Source: Collinsella sp. AK_207A
Lineage (GTDB): Bacteria; Actinomycetota; Coriobacteriia; Coriobacteriales; Coriobacteriaceae
Length of the DNA stretch: 64,000 bases
NCBI RefSeq assembly: GCF_902501965.1
Contig: NZ_CABWID010000014.1
Location: forward strand, 186,001 to 250,000
Direction of reading: 5' to 3'
Both the position numbers and the translations under genes were made by a program. The notes below the pieces were generated by a model. The model was not told the DNA's origin. It made no database searches and was given only the letters and a program-made list of their open reading frames with translations. Positions 54,090 to 62,341 of this stretch are shown here, piece after piece. Position 1 is the first letter of the stretch. Every line of letters starts with the position of its first letter.

Positions 54090-54740
54090 TTATTTATCGA
54101 GCGTGGTGACGCGTTTGGTGAAGCTCAGCTTGGATTCCGTGCCCTGGCGCAGGCGGCGGATGTTGCCCCTGTGCGCCCAGACGACCGTCCAGCCCAAGAG
54201 CGCCCAGATGGCGAGGGCGCCAGGCGTGGTCTGGGGGAAGAAGGCCCACATGGTGAGCGGTACCACCGCGGCCGTGGCGATGGATCCAACGGAGACGAGC
54301 TTGGTGAGGGCGACGAGCACGATGAAGATCGCGAGGTGCAGCAGCGCGAGCGGCCAGGAGAAGCCGAACAGGATGCCTACGCCCGTGGCGATGCCCTTGC
54401 CGCCGTGGAAGCGCAGGTACGGGCTGAACACGTGCCCGTAGAGGCACGCGAGCGCGACGAGCGCGACGTGCCAGTCCAGGGCGTCGCCTGGGGCTATGCC
54501 CGAGAGATGGCGGAAGAGCGCCACGCAGATGCAGCCCTTGAGCACGTCGAAAAGAAGCGTGATGGCTGCCACCTTGGGTCCCGCCACGCGGAGCGCGTTG
54601 GTGGTGCCGATGTTGCCGGACCCCGCCTGGCGGATGTCCTTATGGCCGAGCACCCGTCCGACGATGAGTCCGAACGGGATGCCGCACACCAGATACGAGA
54701 CGACGATGAACGCGATAAGGCGAATCGATTCGGAATCCAT
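54090..54740 (-). CDS. plsY: glycerol-3-phosphate acyltransferase PlsY
   Basis: Membrane enzyme transferring acyl from acyl phosphate to glycerol-3-phosphate. Conserved loops: SGNIGTTNALRVAGPK (motif 1), FHGGKGIATGVGI (motif 2, GGKG) and the C-terminal AHRGNIRRLRQGTE (motif 3). Five or six membrane helices. The ATG at 54740 (MDSESIRLIAF) is used; an upstream Arg-rich extension would overlap der. 216 residues. It starts 7 bases after the der stop. Confidence 0.94.
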   Translation of the reverse strand: MDSESIRLIAFIVVSYLVCGIPFGLIVGRVLGHKDIRQAGSGNIGTTNALRVAGPKVAAITLLFDVLKGCICVALFRHLSGIAPGDALDWHVALVALACLYGHVFSPYLRFHGGKGIATGVGILFGFSWPLALLHLAIFIVLVALTKLVSVGSIATAAVVPLTMWAFFPQTTPGALAIWALLGWTVVWAHRGNIRRLRQGTESKLSFTKRVTTLDK

Positions 54741-54747
54741 GGTCGCC

Positions 54748-56085
54748 CTACGCCTCCTTACCCTCGTTCTTCTTACGGAAATGCAGGCGAACCGGCGTAC
54801 CGGCGAGCTCGAACTTGGCGCGCAGGCGGTTCTCAACGTAGCGACGGAAGCTGTCGGTCACCAGATCGGGGGCGTTCACGAAGAAGGCGAAGGTGGGCGG
54901 GTTCACGGCGACCTGTGTGGCGTAGTGCATCTTGAGACGGCGCTTGCCGTCGACCACCGTGTGACCGAACTCGCGCAGCTCGGTGAGGAACTGGTTCAAC
55001 TTGGCCGTGGGGATGCGCGAGGCGCGATGCTCCGCCGCCGCGTCCACGAGGGCCCAGATCTTCTCGACGGAGCGGCCGGTGAGCGCGGAGATGCGCAACA
55101 CGCTCGCCCAAGGCGCGAGCGTGAGACGGCGCGCCACGGTCTCCATGACCTGCTCGCGGGCATGGTCGTCGGGCAGGAGGTCCCACTTGTTGAGGAGAAT
55201 CACGAGCGCGCAGCCGCGCTCGATGGCAAGGTTCGCCACCTTCTGGTCCTGCTCCGTCATGCCGGTGGCGGAGTCCACCACGAGCAGGGCCACGTCGGCT
55301 CGGTCGATGGCGCGCAGGCCGCGTACCATGGAGTAGTACTCGATGTTCTCGTAGACGGTCGACTTCTTTCGGATGCCCGCGGTGTCGACGAGGCGGTAGC
55401 TGCGCTCACCGCGCTCGATCACGGTGTCGATCGCGTCTCGCGTGGTGCCGGCGACGTTCGAGACAATCGAGCGGTCGGACCCGATGATCTTGTTGAAGAG
55501 CGAGCTCTTGCCCGCGTTCGGGCGCCCGATGATGGCGACGGAGAGGATGCCGTCGTCGACGGGGGCCTCGGCCTCTTCTTCCTCGGGCGGCAGTAGCGCC
55601 ACGACCTCGTCCAACAGGTCGCCGGTTCCATGCCCGTGCAGGGCGGAGAGCGGGCGCGGCTCGCCGATGCCGAGCGAGTAGAACGGCCAGGTTGCCTCGT
55701 CCTCGCGTGCGGGGTTGTCGAGCTTGTTCACGAGCAGGAAGATGGGCGTCTTCACGCGCTTGAGCATGCGCGCCACGCTCTCGTCTTCCTCCGTCACGCC
55801 CACGGACCCATCCACGACGAAGAGGATGACGGCCGCCTCCTCGCAGGCGGCGAGCGCCTGGTCGCGAATGGAACCCGAGAAGATGTCCTCGGACTTGAGT
55901 GGCTCGATGCCGCCGGTGTCCACGATGGTGAACGAGCGGCCGTTCCAGTCGGCCTCATGGTAGCTGCGGTCGCGCGTGACCCCGCGGCTCTCGTGCACGA
56001 TGGCGTCCTGCGTCTGGGCCAGGCGGTTGACGAGGGTCGACTTGCCCACGTTGGGGCGTCCGACGATCGCGACGATGGGTTTCAT
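54748..56085 (-). CDS. der: ribosome-assembly GTPase Der (EngA)
   Basis: Double GTPase for 50S maturation. G domain 1: GRPNVGKSTLVNRL (residues 8-21), DTGGI and NKLD. G domain 2: GRPNAGKSSLFNKI (about 185), DTAGIRKKS and NKWDLL. A C-terminal KH-like domain ends the protein (MHYATQVAVNPPTFAFFVN). ATG 56085 is preferred to a TTG at 56094, which lies only 2 bases from AAGGAG. 445 residues. Confidence 0.96.
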   Translation of the reverse strand: MKPIVAIVGRPNVGKSTLVNRLAQTQDAIVHESRGVTRDRSYHEADWNGRSFTIVDTGGIEPLKSEDIFSGSIRDQALAACEEAAVILFVVDGSVGVTEEDESVARMLKRVKTPIFLLVNKLDNPAREDEATWPFYSLGIGEPRPLSALHGHGTGDLLDEVVALLPPEEEEAEAPVDDGILSVAIIGRPNAGKSSLFNKIIGSDRSIVSNVAGTTRDAIDTVIERGERSYRLVDTAGIRKKSTVYENIEYYSMVRGLRAIDRADVALLVVDSATGMTEQDQKVANLAIERGCALVILLNKWDLLPDDHAREQVMETVARRLTLAPWASVLRISALTGRSVEKIWALVDAAAEHRASRIPTAKLNQFLTELREFGHTVVDGKRRLKMHYATQVAVNPPTFAFFVNAPDLVTDSFRRYVENRLRAKFELAGTPVRLHFRKKNEGKEA

Positions 56086-56117
56086 GTACTTCAAGGCTCC
56101 TTACAAAGTCTTATACA

Positions 56118-57521
56118 TCAGCGTTCGATGCCGAGGGTCCGCTCCAGCGAATCGAGGAGGTCGCCCGGCATCGTGGGGGCGACGAGCATGCTCGCCCCGC
56201 GCCCTTCGAGCTCCCGCAGAAGGGCGTCTTGATGATACCCGTCCAGCGTCAGGCGGTCGGCGTTGAACATGACGTCCGGCAGAATGACCATATGGCCGGA
56301 AAGCGCCCCCGGCAGCTGGTCCAGAAGGTCGCCGCCGCAGATGAGCCCCGTCACGTCCACGTTGCCGCCGAAGTAGCGGTTCTCGATCGCGCGTACCTCG
56401 CCCAGAAGCGGAGGCGCTTCCACGAGCCGGGCGACCGTGCCCTGGGCGGCGGCTCCGGAGACCACGAGGAGACGTCTCCCCTCGTCCGCAAGCGCACGGT
56501 GCACCGCGTCCAGTCGCTCGCGCTCGCCCGCAAGAAGCGCCTCGGCCTCGTCCAAGTATGCTCTGATCATACCGATCCCGTCGTAGAACTGGGGATAGCC
56601 GTCGTAGAAGTCGGCCTCGGGCGGGTCGACGTGCGCGGCGAGGTAGAACTCGTCGGACATCTGGAACGTGTGCCGACCGAAGCGCTCGAACGCGCGGTCC
56701 TGATAGGGACGAACCTGCTCGATGACGGCGCGGGCGGAGGCAGGGTCATCGGAGTAGGAGGTAGAGAAGCGCTTCTGATGCTTGGTGAAGCCCAGGGGGA
56801 CGATGCCCAGGCTCGTGACCTGGGGATGCTCCTCGCAATAGGCCAGCGTACGGGCGAGCTCCTCACCGTCGTTCAGACCGGGGCAGAGCACCACCTGGGC
56901 GTGGATCTCGATGCCAGCGTCCATAAGCCGCTCGAGCACCTCGATGCCGCGGGCGGCGTTTCGACCGATGAGCCGCCGGCGGACATCCGGCGAGATAGCG
57001 TGCACCGAGACGTTCATGGGACTCAGGTTCTTCTGAATCACGTTCACCACGTCCTCGTCCGACATGTTGGTGAGCGTGACGAAGTTGCCTTGGAGAAACG
57101 AGAGGCGGTAGTCGTCGTCGCGGATCGAGAGGGTTTTACGGCTCTCCTTGGGCAGCATGGTCATGAAGCAGAAGACGCAGGCGTTCACGCAGGTGCGCAT
57201 GCCGTCGAACACGGCGTCCCCGAAGGTGAGGCCCCAGTCCTCGCCCGGATAGCGCTCGAGCACGGTGGAGGCGAGCGTCTGGTCGCGCGGGTCGAAGACC
57301 TCGAGTTCCACCTCGTCTTCGTCGGCCTCCCAGAGCCAGACGATCATGTCGGTGAGCGGCTGGCCGTTCACGCTGGCGACGAACATGCCGGGTTCGATAC
57401 CGGCGTCGTCAGCGGGGGATTCGGGCCGCACGGCGGTCACGGGCCCGCCGTGGAAGGGGACCGATCCCCAGGCGGCGCGATTGGTCGCCCCGTAGTCGGC
57501 GAAGGTTCCAAACTCGGCCAT
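56118..57521 (-). CDS. DUF512 radical SAM protein with PDZ-like N-terminus
   Basis: A 467-residue protein of the family usually found next to der. An N-terminal PDZ-like region (VTAVRPESPADDAGIEPGMF, VASVNGQPLTDMIVW) precedes a radical SAM core with cysteines in TCVNACVFCFMTMLP (C-x3-C-x2-C) and a C-terminal DUF512 domain (GLICGGDLLDQLPGALSGHM). The first Cys group deviates little from canonical CxxxCxxC. Function unknown. It lies 32 bases upstream of der in the same operon, so a ribosome-linked role is possible by inference. Confidence 0.88.
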   Translation of the reverse strand: MAEFGTFADYGATNRAAWGSVPFHGGPVTAVRPESPADDAGIEPGMFVASVNGQPLTDMIVWLWEADEDEVELEVFDPRDQTLASTVLERYPGEDWGLTFGDAVFDGMRTCVNACVFCFMTMLPKESRKTLSIRDDDYRLSFLQGNFVTLTNMSDEDVVNVIQKNLSPMNVSVHAISPDVRRRLIGRNAARGIEVLERLMDAGIEIHAQVVLCPGLNDGEELARTLAYCEEHPQVTSLGIVPLGFTKHQKRFSTSYSDDPASARAVIEQVRPYQDRAFERFGRHTFQMSDEFYLAAHVDPPEADFYDGYPQFYDGIGMIRAYLDEAEALLAGERERLDAVHRALADEGRRLLVVSGAAAQGTVARLVEAPPLLGEVRAIENRYFGGNVDVTGLICGGDLLDQLPGALSGHMVILPDVMFNADRLTLDGYHQDALLRELEGRGASMLVAPTMPGDLLDSLERTLGIER

Positions 57522-57528
57522 GATGCGA

Positions 57529-58365
57529 TCAGCGTCCGATGCGATCGATAACCTCGCGGATATGGCGCTCCGGCGTGGATGCGCCGGCGGTGACGCCGAC
57601 CAGCTCGGCGTCCACGAACCAGGAGGGGTCGATCTCGTCGGCGGACTCGATGTGGTACGTGCGCGGGCACGCCGCGGCGCAGATCTGCGCGAGGCGACGG
57701 GTGTTGCCGGAGTTCCTGCCGCCGATGACGACCATCACGTCGGCGCGGGCGGCAAGTTCCGCGGCGCTTTCCTGGCGCTCGTGCGTGGCCTTGCAGATGG
57801 TGTTCACGACGCGGACCTCGCGGGTACGCGGCAGCAGCGCCGAGACCACGGCGGCAAGGCGCTCGTCGGTCTGCGTGGTCTGGACCACGACGCCCACCTT
57901 GGGGGCGAGCTTCAGGCCATCGAGGTCCTCACGCCCAGAGACGACCACGGCCCCCTCCCCCGCATGTCCCATGATGCCCTCGACCTCGGCGTGACCCGCC
58001 TCGCCCACGACGATGACCTGGTAGCCTGCGGCGCGCAGGCGCTCAGCGGCAACGTGGACCTTCTTGACGTAGGGACAGGTCGCGTCAAGCACGGAGAGAC
58101 CGCGCTCGCGCGCTTCGTCCTCGACGGCCGGAGCCACGCCATGGGCACGGATGATGACGGCGCCGGCAGGGATGTCCTCAAGGCGATTCGCCATCTGAAC
58201 ACCGGCCTCCTCGAGCTCGTTCACCACGCGGGGGTTGTGGATGAGCGGGCCCAGGGTGTGAACGGGCGGCAGTGCATCCGCGCCGGCGCGATGCGCGAGC
58301 TCGAGCGCGCGCTCGACGCCGTAGCACACGCCGGCGTGCCGGGCGATCTCTATGCGCGGGGTCAC
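57529..58365 (-). CDS. ispH: 4-hydroxy-3-methylbut-2-enyl diphosphate reductase
   Basis: Last step of the MEP isoprenoid pathway, an iron-sulfur enzyme. The three cluster cysteines are in HAGVCYGVERAL (Cys14), LDATCPYVKKVH (about 96) and NTICKATHERQ (about 190). The substrate-binding IHNPRVVNELEEAGV and GVTAGASTPERHIREVI are intact. The GTG start at 58365 follows GGAGGAAG and lies just after the plsC stop; the upstream frame (to 58446) overlaps plsC. 278 residues. Confidence 0.95.
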   Translation of the reverse strand: MTPRIEIARHAGVCYGVERALELAHRAGADALPPVHTLGPLIHNPRVVNELEEAGVQMANRLEDIPAGAVIIRAHGVAPAVEDEARERGLSVLDATCPYVKKVHVAAERLRAAGYQVIVVGEAGHAEVEGIMGHAGEGAVVVSGREDLDGLKLAPKVGVVVQTTQTDERLAAVVSALLPRTREVRVVNTICKATHERQESAAELAARADVMVVIGGRNSGNTRRLAQICAAACPRTYHIESADEIDPSWFVDAELVGVTAGASTPERHIREVIDRIGR

Positions 58366-58367
58366 GG

Positions 58368-59093
58368 CTACTTCCTCCCCGGATGCTCGGCCTGCAGGGC
58401 ATCGCGCAGTTCGTAGACGCGGCGCATGCCCTCGTCCTCGAGCCATTGCAGGCGATCGCGCCGCTTGAGCGAGGCGGGGGCGTCATCGAGCGAGAGCTTC
58501 TCGCCAGCGCGCATCCAGCAGGTACGCGGGCGCATGATGTGCTTCCCCTTGGGCGTGATGTCGCGGAAGCCGCAGACGGCCATGGGCGCCACCGACGCCT
58601 TCGCCATCTGGGCCATAAGCGCGAAGCCGCCGTGGATCTCGACCGGCTGGTCATCGGTGCGGATACGGGTGCCCTCCGGGAAGATCAGCACGTCCTCGCC
58701 TCGCTTGAGCGCGTGCTGGGCGCGACGGAGCGCGCGCATGTCGGCGGTGCCTCGGTCCACGGGAATGGTGCCCGCACGCGAGAAGAGCCAGACGACGATG
58801 CCCGTCCGATAGAACTCGCTCTTGGCGATGGCGCGCACGCGGCGGCCATGGGTGTATTCGTGCACGTAGATCGCGACGACCTCCGCCATGGAAGTGTGGT
58901 TGCAGATGATGATGGAGCCGGTCTCGGCGCCGGCTTCGGGTAGGAGCTCATCCGCGTTTTGCATGCGCCAGCGCCACATGAGCTTGGAGAAGACCCAGAG
59001 CACGGCGACCACGAAGGCAAGCACCATGCGGCTGCCCAGCGGGAACTCGCGCATGCCACGGTCGGCGTAGTCATCGGGCGACCAATGCGCCAT
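58368..59093 (-). CDS. plsC: 1-acyl-sn-glycerol-3-phosphate acyltransferase family protein
   Basis: Acylates lysophosphatidic acid. A membrane helix (about 22-40) precedes the catalytic motif. The usual NHxxxxD reads NHTSMAE here (His66, Glu71), so the catalytic Asp is replaced by Glu. The other blocks are normal: FSRAGTIPVDRGTAD (glycerophosphate binding), VLIFPEGTRIRTDD and VAPMAVCG. 241 residues. It starts 2 bases after the cmk stop. A cmk-plsC-ispH run is common in related bacteria. Activity with HX4E is probable but unproven. Confidence 0.9.
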   Translation of the reverse strand: MAHWSPDDYADRGMREFPLGSRMVLAFVVAVLWVFSKLMWRWRMQNADELLPEAGAETGSIIICNHTSMAEVVAIYVHEYTHGRRVRAIAKSEFYRTGIVVWLFSRAGTIPVDRGTADMRALRRAQHALKRGEDVLIFPEGTRIRTDDQPVEIHGGFALMAQMAKASVAPMAVCGFRDITPKGKHIMRPRTCWMRAGEKLSLDDAPASLKRRDRLQWLEDEGMRRVYELRDALQAEHPGRK

Positions 59094-59095
59094 GG

Positions 59096-59779
59096 CTACC
59101 GCCTCTCCCGGATGAGCTCGCCCACGCGCTCGACGATCTGGTCGATCGTGTGGGCGGTGGAGTCGATGTGCACGGCGTCCTCGGCGGCCTCGAGCGGGGC
59201 GACGGCGCGGGAGGAATCGAGCGCGTCGCGGCGTTCGAGGTCGGCGAGGGTCTGGTCGACCTCGGCCTCGATGGCCTCGGCGCTCGGCGCCTCCGCATCG
59301 TGCTCATGGCGTTGGAGGACGCGACGGCGCGCTCGCTCGCGGGGGTCGGCCGTGAGGAACACCTTGAGGTCGGCCTCGGGGAAGACGACGGTGCCGATGT
59401 CGCGTCCCTCGGCGACCACATCCCGGCCCTCGGCAAAGCGGCGCTGCACGGGCAGCATGGCCTCGCGGACGCCGGGGTACGCGGAGACCTGGGAGACGAT
59501 GCGATCGATGCGGGGCGTGCGGATCTCATCGGAAACGTCGCGCCCGTCGGCGGAGATTCTCGTAGCCTCGCCGTGGGCATCGAAGCGGATGTCGATCTCG
59601 CGGGAGCGGTCGACCACCGCGGCCTCGTCGTCGAGCTCCACGCCCTCGTCGGCGCAGACGGCGGCACAGGTGCGGTAGAGCGCGCCGGTATCGAGCTTCT
59701 CGAAGCCGTAGCGCTCCGCGACCTCGCGTGCGATGGTGGACTTGCCCGAACCGGCGGGCCCGTCGATGGCAACAATCAT
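59096..59779 (-). CDS. cmk: cytidylate kinase
   Basis: Phosphorylates CMP and dCMP. P-loop GPAGSGKSTIAREVAERYG, then KLDTGALYRTCA, GRDIGTVVFPEADLKVFL and the LID region ERARRRVLQRH. ATG 59779 (MIVAIDGPAGSG) is the clear start; the upstream Arg-rich frame belongs to the palindrome region. 227 residues. A promoter with a good -10 (TACAAT) is 30 bases upstream. Confidence 0.95.
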   Translation of the reverse strand: MIVAIDGPAGSGKSTIAREVAERYGFEKLDTGALYRTCAAVCADEGVELDDEAAVVDRSREIDIRFDAHGEATRISADGRDVSDEIRTPRIDRIVSQVSAYPGVREAMLPVQRRFAEGRDVVAEGRDIGTVVFPEADLKVFLTADPRERARRRVLQRHEHDAEAPSAEAIEAEVDQTLADLERRDALDSSRAVAPLEAAEDAVHIDSTAHTIDQIVERVGELIRERR

Positions 59780-59809
59780 GGGGGTTCCTCGATTCTCTCT
59801 TGTAGGTCG

Positions 59810-59838
59810 ATTGTACCTGAGCTGTTGGCATCGGTCAT
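59810..59838 (-). promoter_or_regulatory. promoter of cmk, -35 inside a palindrome arm
   Basis: On the minus strand ATGACC (59838-59833) and TACAAT (59815-59810) are 17 bases apart. The -35 lies in the left outer arm of palindromic family copy 4 (59833-59921). Confidence 0.6.
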
Positions 59839-59921
59839 GCCCTGCGCCCAGTCCTCGCGAGACTGGCAAACGTCTTCGCCGTTTGCGCAGTTCGCGGCGG
59901 GGTGTCGCTGCGGACATGGCC
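59833..59921 (+). repeat. 89-bp imperfect palindrome (family copy 4)
   Basis: Box A CAGTCCTCGCGAGACTGG (59849-59866) is identical to copy 2. A small stem GCAAACG/CGTTTGC (59866-59886) follows, then box B CAGTTCGC (59888-59895) in a 21-base block that matches copy 2 at 19 positions. Outer arms GGTCATG (59833-59839) and CATGGCC (59915-59921) pair with one G-T. On the plus strand by box order, opposite to the flanking rluB and cmk genes. The rest of the 211-base gap, 59922-59995, holds nothing clear. Confidence 0.75.
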
Positions 59922-59995
59922 GGCGGCCGCGTTCCATGCCCAATCGAAGGCACGGCAGAAGGTTCGCATCGCAGGGGGATGTTCTGGTTGATTCT

Positions 59996-60784
59996 TTAAC
60001 GATTCCGGAGGGATGAGACTTCTTCGGCGGTCAGTTCTCTCCAGGAACCGAGTTCGAGGTCTCCGAGCTCCAGGGGGCCGAAGCTTCGACGGTGGAGGGA
60101 GAGGACGGGGTGGTGAACGGCTCCGAGCATGCGCTTCACCTGGTTCTTCCGGCCTTCGTGGATCGAGACCTCCACCCAGGTGGTGGCCGGCTCGTCCCCT
60201 GCTCCCAGGATGCGGCAGCGGGCGGGTTGGCAGGGTCCGTCGTCGAGCCGAATGCCGTCGCGGAGTGGATCGAGCTCCCGCTCCCGCATCCGTCCGTCCA
60301 CGAGCGCCTCGTAGGTCTTCCACACATGGTGCGAGGGATGCAGCAGGAGCTGGCCAAGATCCCCGTCGGTGGTGAAGAGAAGGAGGCCCGTGGTGTCGAG
60401 GTCGAGGCGACCCACGGGGAAGAGCCCGGGATAGCGGTCACAGGGCATGAGTTCGGCCACGCAGGGCCTTCCCTGGGGGTCGCGCATGGTGGTCAGGTAG
60501 CCCGCGGGCTTGTTAAGCATGAGATAGGCGGCGCCGGCGCCCAGGCGCACCGGGCGCCCGTCGACGGCCACCTCGTCGACGGCGGGGTCTACCTTGCTGC
60601 CCAGCTCCCGCGTCACGATCCCGTTCACCGTCACGCGTCCGGCAGTCATCAGGTCCTCCGAGCCGCGACGGCTCGCCACGCCGGCGCGCGCCAGGAATCG
60701 CTGTAAGCGCATGGGAACCAGGCGCTCATCGCCCTCGTGGACGCGGACTTCGGTATCGGACACGTCCCTCGTCTCCCTATTCAT
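59996..60784 (-). CDS. rluB: 23S rRNA pseudouridine synthase, RluB/RsuA family
   Basis: Makes a pseudouridine in rRNA. An N-terminal S4 domain (MRLQRFLARAGVASRRGSED) precedes the catalytic FPVGRLDLDTTGLLLFT (Asp in RLDxDTxGL) and HEGRKNQVKRMLGAV. 262 residues from ATG 60784, which overlaps the scpB stop by 8 bases. The ribosome-binding site is weak there, and GTG 60763 or ATG 60712 are alternative starts. The scpA-scpB-rluB order is the classic one. Confidence 0.92.
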   Translation of the reverse strand: MNRETRDVSDTEVRVHEGDERLVPMRLQRFLARAGVASRRGSEDLMTAGRVTVNGIVTRELGSKVDPAVDEVAVDGRPVRLGAGAAYLMLNKPAGYLTTMRDPQGRPCVAELMPCDRYPGLFPVGRLDLDTTGLLLFTTDGDLGQLLLHPSHHVWKTYEALVDGRMRERELDPLRDGIRLDDGPCQPARCRILGAGDEPATTWVEVSIHEGRKNQVKRMLGAVHHPVLSLHRRSFGPLELGDLELGSWRELTAEEVSSLRNR

Positions 60785-61484
60785 CGTTCTCGTTCGTGGC
60801 GTCGCCGATGACGTAGAGGTCATCATCGTCATCTCCGGTGCCGTCGATCAGCTCGCGCTCCTCGTCCAGATCCTCTTGGGTCTCTTCGAGCGTGGACTGG
60901 ATGGTGCGCCCCGAAAGCCGCTCGCGAATGAAGCGTCGGCTCTCCTCGTCGGGGGCGAATTGCTCAAGATCAGGCAGTTCGCGCGTGCTTTTGAGGCCGA
61001 ACTTCTCCAAGAATGCGTTGGTGGTGCCGTAGATGATGGCCTGGCCCCGCTGGGGATCGCGGCCCATCTCGCGCACCAGGCCCTTCTCCACGAGGGACGA
61101 GATCACGCCATCGGAGTTGACGCCGCGGATGCCCTTCACCATCTCGCGCGTGACGGGCTGGTGGTAGGCGATGACGGCGAGCGTCTCGAGCGCCGCCTGT
61201 GAGAGCCGCTGCGTGTCCCAGGAAAGGACGAGCGCCTCCACCTGCTCATGGTAGGCGGGATGGGTGAAGAGGCGCCAGCCACCGGCGACTTCGCGGAGCT
61301 GGAAGCCCCGGTTAGCCTCCTCGTACTCGACCTTGAGCTCAGCGAGGAGCGACGCCACCTCACCGGGCGTCACGTCGAGGATCTTGGCGAGCGCGCTCGC
61401 GGACACGGGGTCGCTGGAGACGAGGAGCATGGCCTCGAGCGCCCCCTTGAGCGAGTTGGGATTCAGGGTATCCAGATCTGCCAT
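60777..61484 (-). CDS. scpB: segregation and condensation protein B
   Basis: Condensin accessory subunit with two winged-helix domains. The signatures LKGALEAMLLVSSDPVSASA and WDTQRLSQAALETLAVIAYH, then QPVTREMVKGIRGVNSDGVI are intact. 235 residues, with an acidic tail (RELIDGTGDDDDDLYVIGDA). ATG 61484 lies 4 bases after the scpA stop. Confidence 0.95.
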   Translation of the reverse strand: MADLDTLNPNSLKGALEAMLLVSSDPVSASALAKILDVTPGEVASLLAELKVEYEEANRGFQLREVAGGWRLFTHPAYHEQVEALVLSWDTQRLSQAALETLAVIAYHQPVTREMVKGIRGVNSDGVISSLVEKGLVREMGRDPQRGQAIIYGTTNAFLEKFGLKSTRELPDLEQFAPDEESRRFIRERLSGRTIQSTLEETQEDLDEERELIDGTGDDDDDLYVIGDATNENDE

Positions 61485-61488
61485 GCGG

Positions 61489-62289
61489 TCAGTCCTCCTC
61501 TATGGCAAGGGATTCGCCGGGTTGGTAGGCAGGCGCCCCCTCCACGCGATCGATGGTGATGGTGCCGAAGTTCTCGTCCTGCTCGAGCGTCACCGAACCG
61601 CGCTTGGCGAGCTCGAGAATGGCGAGGAACGTGGCAACGACCTGCTCGACCGTGGCCTCGCCGTCCAGCAGGTCGCGAAAGGTCGTGGTTCCCTTGCTGA
61701 TGGTGACGCGGTCCACCGAGGCGACGGTGAGCTCGAGGGGGAGCCGGTGCGGGGCCACGTGCTCGGCCTCGAGCAGGAACTTCTGTCGCTTGCCGTCGAT
61801 GTCGGCGCAGATCACGGCGAGCCCGCGCAGGGTCATATCGGACAGGTAGTCGGGCATGAGGTTCATGAACTCGGGATCGGGCCCGGCCACGCGCGGGTGC
61901 ATGCGGCTCTCCGCCTCCATGCGGGCGCCGAGCGCGGCGGCCGCCCCCTTGAACTGCTTGTAGGCGATGAGCCGCTGGATGAGCACCTCGCGCAGCGCAT
62001 CACCGTCAAGCGCGTCGTACTCGGCCTCGTCCTCCTCATCGAGGACAACGCGCGGGGCGTCGTCGGGAACCAGGCTCGAGGCCTTGATCTCGAGCAGGGT
62101 TGCGGCAACGAGGAGAAAATCGCTCGCAACGTCGAGGTCGAGGCTCTGCAGGCGCTCAACCTCCTCGAGGTACTGCTCGGCAACCTCCGCGATGGAGATG
62201 GACCCGATATCCACCTTCTGGCGCGAAACGAGCTGCAGCAGCAGGTCGAAGGGCCCGGAATAGGCCTGCGTCGTCACGCGATAGCTCAC
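61489..62289 (-). CDS. scpA: segregation and condensation protein A
   Basis: The kleisin subunit bridging SMC heads. 266 residues. N-terminal YSGPFDLLLQLVSRQKVDIG and SIAEVAEQYLEEVERLQSLD, and FLLVAATLLEIKASSLVPDD are the family blocks. The C-terminal winged helix (TTFRDLLDGEATVEQVVATF) is present. The start ATG 62289 follows GAGGGGGTTCC. Confidence 0.95.
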   Translation of the reverse strand: MSYRVTTQAYSGPFDLLLQLVSRQKVDIGSISIAEVAEQYLEEVERLQSLDLDVASDFLLVAATLLEIKASSLVPDDAPRVVLDEEDEAEYDALDGDALREVLIQRLIAYKQFKGAAAALGARMEAESRMHPRVAGPDPEFMNLMPDYLSDMTLRGLAVICADIDGKRQKFLLEAEHVAPHRLPLELTVASVDRVTISKGTTTFRDLLDGEATVEQVVATFLAILELAKRGSVTLEQDENFGTITIDRVEGAPAYQPGESLAIEED

Positions 62290-62341
62290 CGGAACCCCCT
62301 CATGGTGCGTGTGCTGATAGACCTGAGCAAGTGTAGCGCAA

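Noticed and set aside
53016-54935. 639-residue open frame on the plus strand over gpsA and plsY
   Set aside because: Antisense to GpsA and PlsY with all their motifs. Composition is typical of a shadow frame.
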